In this document: positions 32,713 to 40,711 of the stretch, in pieces | How positions within the stretch are numbered: the first letter of the stretch is position 1 | Layout of the letters: each line of letters begins with the position of its first letter | Assembly (NCBI RefSeq): GCF_009865215.1 | Contig: NZ_WWJX01001516.1 | Location: 1 to 40,711, forward strand | DNA from: Streptomyces sp. SID3343 | GTDB lineage: Bacteria > Actinomycetota > Actinomycetes > Streptomycetales > Streptomycetaceae | Length of the DNA: 40,711 bases | Direction of reading: 5' to 3' | Translations under genes and position numbers: made by a program | Notes under the pieces: model-generated | Databases searched by the model: none | Told to the model about the DNA's origin: nothing | Seen by the model: the letters and a program-made list of their open reading frames with translations, nothing else

Positions 32713-34245
32713 GTGACCGCGTCCGTACCTGTGTCCATCCGTCCGTTCGGGAATCGTGCGGTGCCCACCGGCCGAACCCTGATGATCCATCCGCCGTACG
32801 TGCACGACAACTATCTCGCCCAGGGCACCCCGTTCGTGACGGATCGTCAGCCCTTTCTTCCGGTCGCCCCGCTGTACGCGGCCGAGCTCCTGGAACTGCA
32901 CGGCTTCGCCGAGACGCGTTTGTTCGACTGCCAGTTGCACGACCTGCGCGACGCGTCCGACGTGGCGGGATACGACTCGTACGGCATCTCCGTGATGGGG
33001 GCGCAGAACATCACCCCGGCTTATCACGTGTTCCGTTACCTCGCCGAACGCGTCGACTCCGGGCGGATCCACGTCGGCGGACAGGGCATCGAGAAGCTGT
33101 CCGAGGAGGAGTTTCAGCGGGTCTTCCCCGGCGGACACAAGACCGACCGTCAGGCGCTCGCGGGGCTTCCCGGGGCGATGGACGTCGACCTCGAACGCCA
33201 GGTGGCGAAGCTGAGCGACGCGGACCTGCGCGTCTACCTCGCGAACGAGATGACGCTGCCCTTCTCGCAGGGATGTCTGTTCGGGTGCAGTTTCTGCGGT
33301 GCGCAGATCCAGCGGCGCGAATCGTTCTTCGACGTGCCCACGCACCTGGATCTGCACTGCCGGTTGGCCAAGCGGTTCGGGGTGTCCTCGATCGACCTGT
33401 ACTGCACGTCGCTCGACTTCTTCCAACAGGCGTTGCCCGGCGGGGACATCGCGCGGTTGACCCGGCTCCTGGAGGGCGTGATCGAGTTGCGCGAGCGGCA
33501 CGGTCTCGACATCGGGCTGCGCGCGCTGACCCGTGCCGATTCGTACAACGCCGCGATGAAGTCCGAACAGATCCGCGACCTCACCGCCGGCGCGGGCTTC
33601 TCCCGGTTCGGGTTCGGGGCGGACGGGGCCGCGTCGGCCGACGTGGTCCGGGCGATGCGCAAGCACGCCGACGGGCTGCGTTCGGAACTGCTGCGCGCGT
33701 TCGAGCACATGGAGGCGAACCGGTTCGTTCCGGAGATCTTGTACGTGTTCGGGATCCCCGAGGACACTCGGGACACTCTCGCCGAGACCCGGGAACTGTG
33801 TGGTCTGCTCCTGGAGACCTTCCCGAACTCCGAGTACCGGGGTTTTCCGGCCAAGAACGAGATCCCGGGGAACTCCAACTGGAATCGTCGGGGCTGGCAG
33901 GGATCCGCCGCCCACACTCGCCTGCTGGACGAGCCCGACCTGTTCCTGAACCTGGGGTTCGAGACGCTCGCGAACGAGATATCGCACCCCGACCCCGACA
34001 AGCGCCTGATGGTCAATCGCTTCGCCGTCGACATGAGCCACCTCGCGCACGAACTCGGCCGGGTGGGCAGCTATCTCACCGTCCCGGTCGCCGACGAGGG
34101 CGTGGAGATCATGGACGACCCGACGATGTCGCGCTACCGCGAGATCGTCGCGAACTACGCCCCGGATCTGGCCCCGGGACTGCGGCCCGACAATCTGGTC
34201 GCGCAGCGCACGGAGCTGAACTCGGCGATCCCGAAGGACACGTGA
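32713..34245 (+). CDS. Orphan radical SAM protein with B12-binding-like N-terminal domain
   Basis: The 510-residue protein has the radical SAM cluster motif C188-LFG-C192-SF-C195, preceded by MTLPFSQG. The N-terminal 170 residues (TLMIHPPYVHDNYL, ELLELHGF, YDSYGISVMGAQN, GRIHVGGQG) have the strand-helix pattern of the cobalamin-binding domain often fused to radical SAM enzymes, but no DxHxxG motif, so cobalamin binding is doubtful. The C-terminal part has EILYVFGIPEDTRDTL and a conserved-looking GFPAKNEIPGNSNWNRRGW stretch. GTG 32713 follows GGGGGA. It appears to be a single-gene unit: no peptide precursor, methyltransferase or other partner lies next to it. Reaction unknown. Confidence 0.85.
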   Translation: MTASVPVSIRPFGNRAVPTGRTLMIHPPYVHDNYLAQGTPFVTDRQPFLPVAPLYAAELLELHGFAETRLFDCQLHDLRDASDVAGYDSYGISVMGAQNITPAYHVFRYLAERVDSGRIHVGGQGIEKLSEEEFQRVFPGGHKTDRQALAGLPGAMDVDLERQVAKLSDADLRVYLANEMTLPFSQGCLFGCSFCGAQIQRRESFFDVPTHLDLHCRLAKRFGVSSIDLYCTSLDFFQQALPGGDIARLTRLLEGVIELRERHGLDIGLRALTRADSYNAAMKSEQIRDLTAGAGFSRFGFGADGAASADVVRAMRKHADGLRSELLRAFEHMEANRFVPEILYVFGIPEDTRDTLAETRELCGLLLETFPNSEYRGFPAKNEIPGNSNWNRRGWQGSAAHTRLLDEPDLFLNLGFETLANEISHPDPDKRLMVNRFAVDMSHLAHELGRVGSYLTVPVADEGVEIMDDPTMSRYREIVANYAPDLAPGLRPDNLVAQRTELNSAIPKDT

Positions 34246-34263
34246 GGCAGCCGTGAGGCAGCC
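34242..34263. repeat. Eleven-base direct repeat over the radical SAM stop codon
   Basis: GTGAGGCAGCC occurs twice head to tail at 34242-34252 and 34253-34263; the first copy contains the stop codon of the radical SAM gene. A third GTGA follows. Probably a small slippage duplication. Confidence 0.8.
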
Positions 34264-34398
34264 GTGACCGACCCGCGCGTGAGCGGGAGCCGGCCGGGAT
34301 CGGTACGGTGATCGGCGCGGCGGGAGTCGGTGTGTGGCGACCGCCGCGCCGCCGCGCCGCAGGGCGCAACGGGACGGGAACACGGGGGTCGGGGTCAC

Positions 34399-34680
34399 AT
34401 GACGCAGCCATATCCACCATCGCGGGAAGCGTGGCCCGCGGGCGGTCCCGGCGGACCGGAGGCGCCGCTGCCGCTGCCGCCGCGGAAGGCGCTCGTCGTC
34501 GTGGTGAGCGTGCTCATCACGGCCGCGTCGGCCGCGGTGATCGTGTTCCTGGTGCTGTGGATGCACAACGTGAGCCAAATCGCCGGGCCGGTGGGCCGCG
34601 ACGACCTGAAGGAGTTGCCCGGTCCGCGCCACGTGGGGCTGGGCGTCCCGGCGGCACCGGGGACCGGAGGCGGCGCGTGA
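34399..34680 (+). CDS. Small single-pass membrane protein coupled to the propeller protein
   Basis: From ATG 34399 the product is 93 residues. It has a Pro/Gly-rich cytoplasmic start, a basic RK pair, one membrane segment at about residues 32-57 (ALVVVVSVLITAASAAVIVFLVLW), and a short outer part ending in Gly/Ala. No family is recognised. Its stop overlaps the GTG of the beta-propeller gene by four bases. The two proteins have similar topology and are likely co-translated, so they may form a membrane complex. Confidence 0.75.
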   Translation: MTQPYPPSREAWPAGGPGGPEAPLPLPPRKALVVVVSVLITAASAAVIVFLVLWMHNVSQIAGPVGRDDLKELPGPRHVGLGVPAAPGTGGGA

Positions 34681-36707
34681 GCACGCCGGACCACCCGTGG
34701 GAGACCGAAGAGGAACGGCGGGCACGGACCGGGCGGGAGGGGGCGCAGCCGCCGCCCTTCATGCCGCCGCCTTTCCTGCCGCCGCAATCGCCGCGACCTG
34801 CGAACCCGCAGCCGGGGCAGGCGGGGCGGGCGCACGCCCAGCCGCCGTTCCAGCCGCCCCAAGCACAGCCGCAGCAACCGTCGCACCCGCAGCCCCACCC
34901 GCCCGCGCAACCGCAACCACCCCACGCTCGCACACCGTCCTCGCCGCCGCCGCAGCCGCAGCCGCATGCGCAACGGCAGGCCCACGGCCAACCGCCGTTC
35001 ATGCCGCCCCAAGCACAGCCGCAGCAACCGTCGCACGCTCGGACACCGTCCTCGCCGCCGCAGGCGCAGGCGCAGCAGCCTTCGTACCTGCAACCCCACC
35101 CACAGCCGCAGCCGCATTCGCACCCGAACCCGAATCCGCAGCAGGCCACGCCCCGCCCCGTGCCGTTTCCGAACGCGTCGCAGGGCGGGTTCGTGGTCAA
35201 CCCCAGCCTGCCGCTGTTCGATCCCGCTCCCCAGGCCACGCCCTACCCGTACTCGTCGCCGCCCTACGGCGGACCGAGCGGACCGACCGGCCCCACCGCC
35301 CGACCGACGGCCGGGCCCGCCCCGGCCCAACCCACCCCCCACGGGCACGGCTTCGTCTTCGGGCCGCCCCTCGACCCCACTCGGATCCGGACCCCACGGA
35401 CGCGCCCCATCCTGCTCCGAAGCACCGTCCTGGCCCTCGCGGTGCTCGCGGTCGCCGGGGTCGGGGCCGTGCGGCAGGCGGGAAAGGACACCACCGACTA
35501 CGACAACACCGGCCGCCGTAACAGGGTCGCCTGGGCGTTGAAGGACGGCCGCGACGGCCCCCCGATCACGCGGACGCCGGTCGCGGACTCGCGCGTACTG
35601 GAGGGCACGTGGTTCCGGGGGGACACCGTGGTGCGCTCCGAACTCTCGCGCGTGGTGGCGTACCGCGTCGACACCGGGGCCACGGTATGGGAGTCGCCGC
35701 TGCCGGACGGCGCCGCGATGTGCGCCGCCGGTGACGCGACCGACGGTCCGATCGCCGTGGTCGTCTACGGCGTCGGGGGTGCGTGTGACCGGATCGCGGG
35801 CGTCGACATCTCCTCGGGAAGGGAGGTGTGGGTCAAGCCGCGCCCCGACAAGGACTCGCTCACCGGCGGCGGCGAACGCCTGGCGGTGTCGCAGGGGGTC
35901 GCCGTCACCGCCGACACGGCGTTCCGGATCAAGGACGGTGCCCGGCTCTGGGCCGCGGATCGCGGTTTCGGGGCCGGCTGCCACGTCTCCGCGTTTCGCG
36001 GCGGGGCCGCGTTGGTGGCCAACGGGCGCTGTGGCACCACCGATACGGTCTGGGCGGTAAACCCGGCGACCGGAAAACCGGCATGGGCGCACGCCCTGCC
36101 CAAGGGCGGCACGATCCTCGGGTCACCGGTGGTCGCCACATCACCGGTGATCGTCGACGAACCGGTCACCACCGGCGTGCCGCGCCTGACCGTGTTGACC
36201 GACAAGGGCGAACCCGCCTACACGATCGAGACGGGCAACCCGGTGATCTCGAACGCCCTGGGCCCCACACCGCGCATCCTCGCGGACGAGCGCACGATCT
36301 ACATCCCCGGCAACAACGGCCAGTCCCTGCACACTTCGGCCAAGCTGTGGGCCAATCAGATCGTCGCGGTCGATCGCGCGACCGGCAACGTCCGCTGGGT
36401 GTCGGCGCTCCCGGCGGCCGTCAAGGCGCTCGGCATGAGCGTCGACAGCAAGGCCGCGCCGATCCGGATCGACGAGGACGGCGGTCTGCGGGTGTGGGTG
36501 AACGCCGGTATCGGCAAGCCGCCGCGGCTGGTGCGATTCGCTGCGGGCGACGGTCACATCCGGGTCGTCGACGAGTATCCGCTGCGCTTGGGTGCCGCTC
36601 TCGCGCTGGACATGCCCAAGCCGTTCGAGCAGGACGGCCGGCTTTTCCTGGTCAAGGAGGACGTCGGCGACCAGGCCCTGGGCTACCGGCTCATCGTCGG
36701 CGGGTAG
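34677..36707 (+). CDS. Membrane-anchored PQQ-like beta-propeller protein with Pro/Gln-rich N-terminus
   Basis: This 676-residue protein has three parts. Residues 1-235 are low complexity, rich in Pro, Gln and His, and probably disordered. One membrane segment follows at about 240-262 (ILLRSTVLALAVLAVAGVGAV). The remaining 410 residues form repeated PQQ-like strands, such as VVAYRVDTGATVWESPL, IAGVDISSGREVWVKP, VWAVNPATGKPAWAHAL and IVAVDRATGNVRWVSAL. These resemble BamB-like or PQQ-binding propellers, but without enzyme active-site residues, so a structural or binding role outside the membrane is likely. Two pairs of cysteines in the outer domain could form disulfides. GTG 34677 overlaps the upstream small membrane protein. 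Confidence 0.88.
   Translation: MSTPDHPWETEEERRARTGREGAQPPPFMPPPFLPPQSPRPANPQPGQAGRAHAQPPFQPPQAQPQQPSHPQPHPPAQPQPPHARTPSSPPPQPQPHAQRQAHGQPPFMPPQAQPQQPSHARTPSSPPQAQAQQPSYLQPHPQPQPHSHPNPNPQQATPRPVPFPNASQGGFVVNPSLPLFDPAPQATPYPYSSPPYGGPSGPTGPTARPTAGPAPAQPTPHGHGFVFGPPLDPTRIRTPRTRPILLRSTVLALAVLAVAGVGAVRQAGKDTTDYDNTGRRNRVAWALKDGRDGPPITRTPVADSRVLEGTWFRGDTVVRSELSRVVAYRVDTGATVWESPLPDGAAMCAAGDATDGPIAVVVYGVGGACDRIAGVDISSGREVWVKPRPDKDSLTGGGERLAVSQGVAVTADTAFRIKDGARLWAADRGFGAGCHVSAFRGGAALVANGRCGTTDTVWAVNPATGKPAWAHALPKGGTILGSPVVATSPVIVDEPVTTGVPRLTVLTDKGEPAYTIETGNPVISNALGPTPRILADERTIYIPGNNGQSLHTSAKLWANQIVAVDRATGNVRWVSALPAAVKALGMSVDSKAAPIRIDEDGGLRVWVNAGIGKPPRLVRFAAGDGHIRVVDEYPLRLGAALALDMPKPFEQDGRLFLVKEDVGDQALGYRLIVGG
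34842..35066 (+). repeat. In-frame direct repeats in the Pro/Gln-rich coding region
   Basis: A 45-base segment at 34842-34886 recurs at 34992-35036 with two differences, exactly 150 bases apart. A following segment containing ACACCGTCCTCGCCGCC is also duplicated. Both copies keep the reading frame and encode the PPF-PPQAQPQQPSH motif of the disordered N-terminus. Confidence 0.85.
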
Positions 36708-36726
36708 CTTGCGGGTGCCTGTGGGG

Positions 36727-37728
36727 TCACGGCCGGGACGGTGTCCTCATGCCCCACGGGCCGCTGCGCCAGGTGATCCCGTTCCACCGTCCGAGCCGCC
36801 GGATCTCCCAGACGCTCAACGCGGTGATGATCGCCGAACCGCCGATCCCGACCACGGCCTTGAGGTTGTCCGGCACGATGTCGGAGCCCGCGAACAGCAT
36901 GTTGTCGGTCTTGAGGAACAGGTCGGTGCACGTGAACGTCCAGGCCAGCCACATCGCCATCAGCGCGGGCAGCATCGGGTGGCCGTCCGCCGCCGAGAAC
37001 AGGTGTTGAGCCACCTGCCAGATGGCCACGATCGCGAATCCGAAGACCCACAGCGCCGTCACCATCGACACCCACGACAGCGCGAGTTGGACCGTGGTCC
37101 CGTCGGTGCGCAGCGTGTTGGTGTTGGAGCCCAGTCCCGCTCCCTTGCGAGTCCCCCACGCGAGCGCCGTCCCGAGTACGGGCACCACCATGAACAGCCC
37201 GACCGCCCGGACCGGATGGATCAGTTGCCGCAGGGTCGGCCCGCGCATCTCGGGGCGGGCCAGCATCACCATGAGGCAGCCGATCAACAGGATCCCGACG
37301 ATGCCGTACAGGGGCAGCAGCACCATCCGCCGGACCAGCGCGGACACCAGCTCGCTGAAGATCTGCAGGCCGCGGGGTTTGGTCGACGTGCCGGTCGGGT
37401 GGCTGCTCTCCTTGTACAGGGCGCGCAGGAACACGGCCAGCACGATCGTCAGGCCGAGCCACGCGCGGACCCGGTTGAGGTTGCCCATCAGCCGGTCCGG
37501 GCGTCCGATGCGGTGCGACGGCCGCAGGATCCGGTGGGCCAGGACGCCCGGGACCACCACCGCCGTCACGATGCCGATCCACCGGCGCTCGATCCGATTG
37601 CGCGCGATCAAGGCCGCCTGGTGGGCGGATTGCGCCTGCACGGACGGGTCGGCGGGTGGGTGTGCGTGCGGATGCGGTGGTGTGTACGGATGCGGTTGTG
37701 CGTGCAGTTGCTGGCCGGCATGGGCCAT
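36727..37728 (-). CDS. Multi-pass membrane protein of unknown function
   Basis: The start ATG 37728 has GGGGAGGA upstream and gives 333 residues; a longer open frame from 37830 adds an Arg-rich stretch without such a site. The N-terminal 35 residues are His/Pro/Gln-rich (HPYTPPHPHAHPP). About eight hydrophobic segments follow, including WIGIVTAVVVPGVLAHRIL, MVLLPLYGIVGILLIGCLMVM, LFMVVPVLGTALAW and AIVAIWQVAQHLF. No enzyme motif is visible and I recognise no family. It is convergent with the propeller gene, with only 19 bases between their stops. The similar Pro/His-rich cytoplasmic tail may hint at a functional connection. Confidence 0.8.
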   Translation of the reverse strand: MAHAGQQLHAQPHPYTPPHPHAHPPADPSVQAQSAHQAALIARNRIERRWIGIVTAVVVPGVLAHRILRPSHRIGRPDRLMGNLNRVRAWLGLTIVLAVFLRALYKESSHPTGTSTKPRGLQIFSELVSALVRRMVLLPLYGIVGILLIGCLMVMLARPEMRGPTLRQLIHPVRAVGLFMVVPVLGTALAWGTRKGAGLGSNTNTLRTDGTTVQLALSWVSMVTALWVFGFAIVAIWQVAQHLFSAADGHPMLPALMAMWLAWTFTCTDLFLKTDNMLFAGSDIVPDNLKAVVGIGGSAIITALSVWEIRRLGRWNGITWRSGPWGMRTPSRP

Positions 37729-37820
37729 CGGTCGGATCCTCCCCGCAGAACGACCGGCTCGGGCCGCACCAAGGTAGCAACGTGGGTCCCCCTGCCGACG
37801 GCCGGCGGCGCTAAATCCAG

Positions 37821-37850
37821 GTGACCGCACCCGGCGCCGGGCCCTAGGTT
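37821..37850 (+). promoter_or_regulatory. Putative promoter of the short ORF / EF-G leader
   Basis: GTGACC (37821-37826) and TAGGTT (37845-37850) are separated by 18 bases and resemble actinomycete housekeeping -35 and -10 elements. Transcription would start near 37857, which is the A of an ATG. The element points towards the EF-G gene about 650 bases away. Confidence 0.5.
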
Positions 37851-37856
37851 GGCGTC

Positions 37857-37991
37857 ATGGATGCGACGTTCAAGGGGATCGGTGAGCGGCGCTTCGCGTT
37901 CGGCACCCGCCCGCGAAGCGCGCATCCGGCGACGAACCGGGAGCCGTGGAAGGGCCGTTGGCCCGATCGCTCCGGGTCGCCCCGCGGTTGA
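37857..37991 (+). CDS. Possible leaderless short ORF upstream of the EF-G gene (44 residues)
   Basis: ATG 37857 opens a 44-codon frame ending at TGA 37989-37991. The ATG lies seven bases after the -10-like TAGGTT, where the transcript should begin, so it would be translated as a leaderless message. About 84 percent of third codon positions are G or C, roughly as expected for coding sequence here but also not far from the background. The peptide is basic and Trp/Arg-rich and matches nothing I know. It could be a regulatory leader for the EF-G gene or chance. Confidence 0.35.
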   Translation: MDATFKGIGERRFAFGTRPRSAHPATNREPWKGRWPDRSGSPRG

Positions 37992-38501
37992 GCCGCCGTC
38001 TCGGTAGGTAGGTCGACGTCCGTCGCCCCGCCCGCCGGCCCGCGGCCGAAGACCGTCGCCGAAGCCGACCCGAAGGCCGTCGGGACTCCCTGAGCCCGGC
38101 CTGTCCAGGCCCCTGACGTCGCACGTCGCTTCCCGTCCCCCGCCCGCGGTTCGCGCCGCGTCACGCCGGTGCGGGGTGTCGTGTCGCCGTCGGCCTCGAC
38201 GTGCCGGGCGTGCCGCCGCGTCCCCGTCGGGGGATCCGGCGGACCCGGCATGCGATGTTCGTCCTGCCCCGACCCGCGCGTACCCGATCGACCTGTCCGG
38301 ATATCCGTACGGGCGGTTCGCCGTGCGCTCGGCGAGGCGTGCGCTCGGCGAGGTCGCCGGCCGGCTGGGCGTCGCGCCGTGTACCCCCGTACAACGACTC
38401 CGGTCGGCGCTCCGAGGCCGACCCGTCGGTCGATCGATCCGTTTCGTCGCCGCGTTCATCCGCCCGCCCGTCATCGAGAACCGAGAGAAGAACGAACCGT
38501 T
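37992..38501 (+). other. Long leader region before the EF-G gene
   Basis: About 510 bases separate the short ORF from the EF-G start. Open frames across it give Arg/Pro-rich translations that I reject. It contains a 16-base tandem duplication (38323-38353). A purine-rich GAGAGAAG site lies about 12 bases before ATG 38502. I see no known riboswitch. A second promoter closer to the gene may exist but is not obvious. Confidence 0.5.
38323..38353. repeat. Sixteen-base tandem repeat in the EF-G leader
   Basis: GTGCGCTCGGCGAGGC at 38323-38338 is followed directly by the same sequence at 38339-38353 with only its last base changed. No function is evident. Confidence 0.8.
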
Positions 38502-40622
38502 ATGGTCACCACCACGCGCAACCTCGCCGATGTCCGCAACATCGGGATCATGGCCCACATCGACGCGGGCAAGACCACCACCACCGAGCGGATCCTGTTC
38601 TACACGGGCGTCTCGTACAAGATCGGCGAGGTGCACGACGGCGCCGCCACGATGGACTACATGGCCCAGGAGCGCGAGCGCGGCATCACCATCACCTCGG
38701 CCGCGACGACCTGCCACTGGACGCTCGACGGCGTCGATCATCCGATCAACATCATCGACACCCCCGGGCACGTCGACTTCACCGTCGAGGTCGAACGCTG
38801 CCTGCGCGTGCTCGACGGCGCGGTGGCGGTGTTCGACGGCGTCGCGGGCGTCGAGCCGCAGTCCGAGACGGTGTGGCGCCAGGCGGACCGCTATCGCGTA
38901 CCCAGGATCTGCTTCGTCAACAAACTCGACCGCACCGGAGCCGAGTTCCATCGCTGCGTCGAGATGATCGGCGCGCGGCTCGGCGCGGTGGCGCTCGTGC
39001 TGCAACTGCCGATCGGCGCCGAGGCCGGCTTCCGGGGCGTCGTCGATCTGGTGCGCATGCGCGCGCTCGTCTGGTCCGCCGAGACCGGGCTCGGCGAGGC
39101 GTACGACGAGGTCGACATCCCGGATACGCACGTCGAGGCCGCCGCCGAGTGGCGGGGACGGTTGCTCGAAACCGTCGCCGAACACGACGAGGCGTTCATG
39201 GCGGCGTACCTGGAGGGTGTCGAGCCCACCGAGGCGCAGTTGCACGCCGCGATCCGCCGGGTCACCGTCGTTTCCGGCAGCGGCGACGGCACCACGATCA
39301 CTCCCGTGCTGTGCGGAACGGCGTTCAAGAACAAGGGGGTTCAGCCGTTGCTCGACGCGGTCGTGCGCTACCTGCCGTCACCGCTGGACGTCGACGCGAT
39401 CGAGGGACACGCGGTCGGCGACCCGACCGCGGTGGTCGGTCGCAGGCCCGCGGAGGACGAGCCGTTCGCGGCGCTCGCGTTCAAGATCGCGAGCGATCCG
39501 CACCTGGGCAAGCTGACGTTCGTCCGGCTGTACTCCGGTCGGCTGGGCGCCGGCGACCAGGTGTCGAACCCGATCAAGGGCAGGAAGGAGCGAATCGCCA
39601 AGATCTTTCGGATGCACGCCGACCAGCGGGAGGACATCGCGTCCGCCGGTGCGGGCGACATCGTCGCCGTCACGGGTCTGAAGCAGACCACCACGGGCGA
39701 GACGCTGTGCGCGCCGGCGCATCCGGTGATCCTGGAGTCGATGGACTTCCCGGCCCCGGTCCTCGAGGTCGCCATCGAACCCAGGTCCAGGGTCGACCGG
39801 GAGAAGTTGGGCGTGGCCATCCAACGCCTGGCGGAGGAGGACCCGTCCTTCCTCGTCAAGACCGACGACGAGACCGGTCAGACCATCGTCGCGGGCATGG
39901 GCGAACTGCACCTGGATGTACTGGTCGACCGGATGCGCCGGGAGTTCGACGTAGCGGCGGACGTGGGCCGACCGCAGGTGGCGTATCGCGAGACGGTGCT
40001 CGCGTCGGTGGAGCGCCACGACTACACGCACCGGAGGCAGAACGGAGGCAAGGGGCAGTTCGCGAAGGTACGGATCGCGCTCGAACCGTTGCCGGGAGGC
40101 GGCTACGAGTTCGTCGACAAGGTCGCCGGCGGGCGCGTCCCGAGGGAGTACATCCCGTCCGTGGACGCGGGCTGTCGGTCGGCCCTGGCGTTCGGGGTGC
40201 TGGCCGGCTTCCCGCTGACCGGGGTTCGGGTGACGCTGCTCGACGGTGCGTATCACGACGTCGACTCGTCGGAGACGGCCTTCGAGATCGCCGGTTCGAT
40301 CGCCTTCAAGGAGGCCGCGCGGCTGGCTTCGCCTGCCTTGTTGGAGCCGATGATGGCGGTCGAGGTGATCACCCCGGAGGACTACATGGGTGATGTGATC
40401 GGCGATCTCAACGCCCGTCGGGGCCACGTACGGGGCCTCGCGGAGCGTTCGGGAGCCAAGGTGGTCACGGCCTTGGTGCCGTTGGCCGAGATGTTCGGCT
40501 ATGTGGGCGATCTGCGCAGCAGGACCTCCGGACGGGCCGGCTACTCGATGCAGTTCGACTCGTACGCGCACGTGCCGCGGCACGTCGCGGACGAGATCGT
40601 CGGCAGGGCCCGGGGGAAGTAG
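38502..40622 (+). CDS. fusA: Translation elongation factor G (isolated paralogue)
   Basis: The 706-residue protein is full length. GTPase motifs are HIDAGKTT (19-26), RGITITSA (switch, 60-67), DTPGH (86-90, with catalytic H90) and NKLD. Domains II-V are complete, with [30 protein letters not shown] and a final [25 protein letters not shown]. It closely follows actinomycete EF-G as I know it, and should drive ribosome translocation. There is no rpsL, rpsG or tuf gene beside it, so it is probably a second EF-G gene rather than the str-operon copy. Small departures such as [10 protein letters not shown] instead of the usual DWMEQEQERG support a paralogue. A specialised role in antibiotic tolerance or ribosome recycling is only a guess. 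Confidence 0.95.
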   Translation: MVTTTRNLADVRNIGIMAHIDAGKTTTTERILFYTGVSYKIGEVHDGAATMDYMAQERERGITITSAATTCHWTLDGVDHPINIIDTPGHVDFTVEVERCLRVLDGAVAVFDGVAGVEPQSETVWRQADRYRVPRICFVNKLDRTGAEFHRCVEMIGARLGAVALVLQLPIGAEAGFRGVVDLVRMRALVWSAETGLGEAYDEVDIPDTHVEAAAEWRGRLLETVAEHDEAFMAAYLEGVEPTEAQLHAAIRRVTVVSGSGDGTTITPVLCGTAFKNKGVQPLLDAVVRYLPSPLDVDAIEGHAVGDPTAVVGRRPAEDEPFAALAFKIASDPHLGKLTFVRLYSGRLGAGDQVSNPIKGRKERIAKIFRMHADQREDIASAGAGDIVAVTGLKQTTTGETLCAPAHPVILESMDFPAPVLEVAIEPRSRVDREKLGVAIQRLAEEDPSFLVKTDDETGQTIVAGMGELHLDVLVDRMRREFDVAADVGRPQVAYRETVLASVERHDYTHRRQNGGKGQFAKVRIALEPLPGGGYEFVDKVAGGRVPREYIPSVDAGCRSALAFGVLAGFPLTGVRVTLLDGAYHDVDSSETAFEIAGSIAFKEAARLASPALLEPMMAVEVITPEDYMGDVIGDLNARRGHVRGLAERSGAKVVTALVPLAEMFGYVGDLRSRTSGRAGYSMQFDSYAHVPRHVADEIVGRARGK

Positions 40623-40658
40623 AGGGAAGGGCTCCCGCCGGCCGGGTGACGGCTCGAC

Positions 40659-40695
40659 CGGCCGCCCCGTCGCGATCGTCGCGGCGGGGCGGCCG
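40659..40695 (+). terminator. Hairpin terminator after the EF-G gene
   Basis: A 17-bp stem with one G-T pair joins 40659-40675 (CGGCCGCCCCGTCGCGA) to 40679-40695 around a TCG loop, 36 bases after the stop. No T-tract follows. Confidence 0.75.
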
Positions 40696-40711
40696 CCGGC
40701 CGCGCGGGCGG

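Noticed and set aside
32713-34245. Radical SAM gene as part of a RiPP cluster
   Set aside because: No precursor-like small ORF, RiPP recognition domain, peptidase or dedicated transporter is adjacent.
37844-38251. Minus-strand open frames upstream of the EF-G gene
   Set aside because: Arg/Pro-rich translations, no ribosome binding site and no family resemblance.

Overview
The window comes from a very GC-rich actinomycete. Third codon positions are almost all G or C, GTG starts are frequent, four-base ATGA/GTGA stop-start overlaps are common, and the two iron boxes are of the IdeR/DmdR type. Gene content (EF-G paralogue, ECF42 sigma factor, N-acylamino-acid racemase, NIS siderophore genes) fits the Streptomycetaceae or a close relative. 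I cannot name a species. No rRNA, tRNA, CRISPR, insertion sequence or phage gene was seen; this looks like ordinary chromosome carrying several accessory modules.

Layout. Positions 1-1122 (minus strand) hold a sigma factor truncated by the window edge. It carries an internally duplicated region-2-like domain and is translationally coupled to a 66-residue membrane protein. Positions 1757-15174 (plus) form a peptide and amino-acid metabolism region: M19 dipeptidase, M20 amidohydrolase, N-acylamino-acid racemase, a solo IlvM-like ACT protein behind a leader-peptide attenuator, a class-A-like serine hydrolase, then a six-gene overlapping operon. That operon encodes an S12 hydrolase, a peptide-binding lipoprotein, a permease, a permease-ATPase fusion, an ATPase and a GNAT acyltransferase. 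GNAT, racemase and M20 enzyme are the three activities of the known N-succinylation route that turns D-amino acids into L-amino acids, so I read the region as import and salvage of D-residue peptides.

Positions 15411-17860 hold a zinc-ribbon protein and a divergent MarR regulator/14-TM MFS exporter pair. Positions 18144-25320 form an iron module: a siderophore-interacting reductase (minus), two iron boxes, and a four-gene operon of ATP-grasp ligase, two IucA/IucC synthetases and a PLP decarboxylase. This gene set and order resemble the vibrioferrin genes pvsA, B, D, E of gammaproteobacteria. Positions 25535-27673 encode a VOC protein, a DGPF/YCII protein and an ECF42 sigma factor. Positions 27706-29486 (minus) encode a NarL-type two-component system, divergent from a KhtT/KhtU-like cation/proton antiporter pair and an acyltransferase-3 protein.

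Positions 32713-37728 hold an orphan radical SAM protein, a small membrane protein coupled to a PQQ-like propeller protein, and a convergent multi-TM protein. The window ends with a complete EF-G gene outside any ribosomal-protein operon. It is preceded by about 650 bases without an obvious large gene, in which a good promoter ends seven bases before the ATG of a short, possibly leaderless, reading frame. Many transcription units end in perfect long hairpins, several without a T-tract, as is common in actinomycetes.
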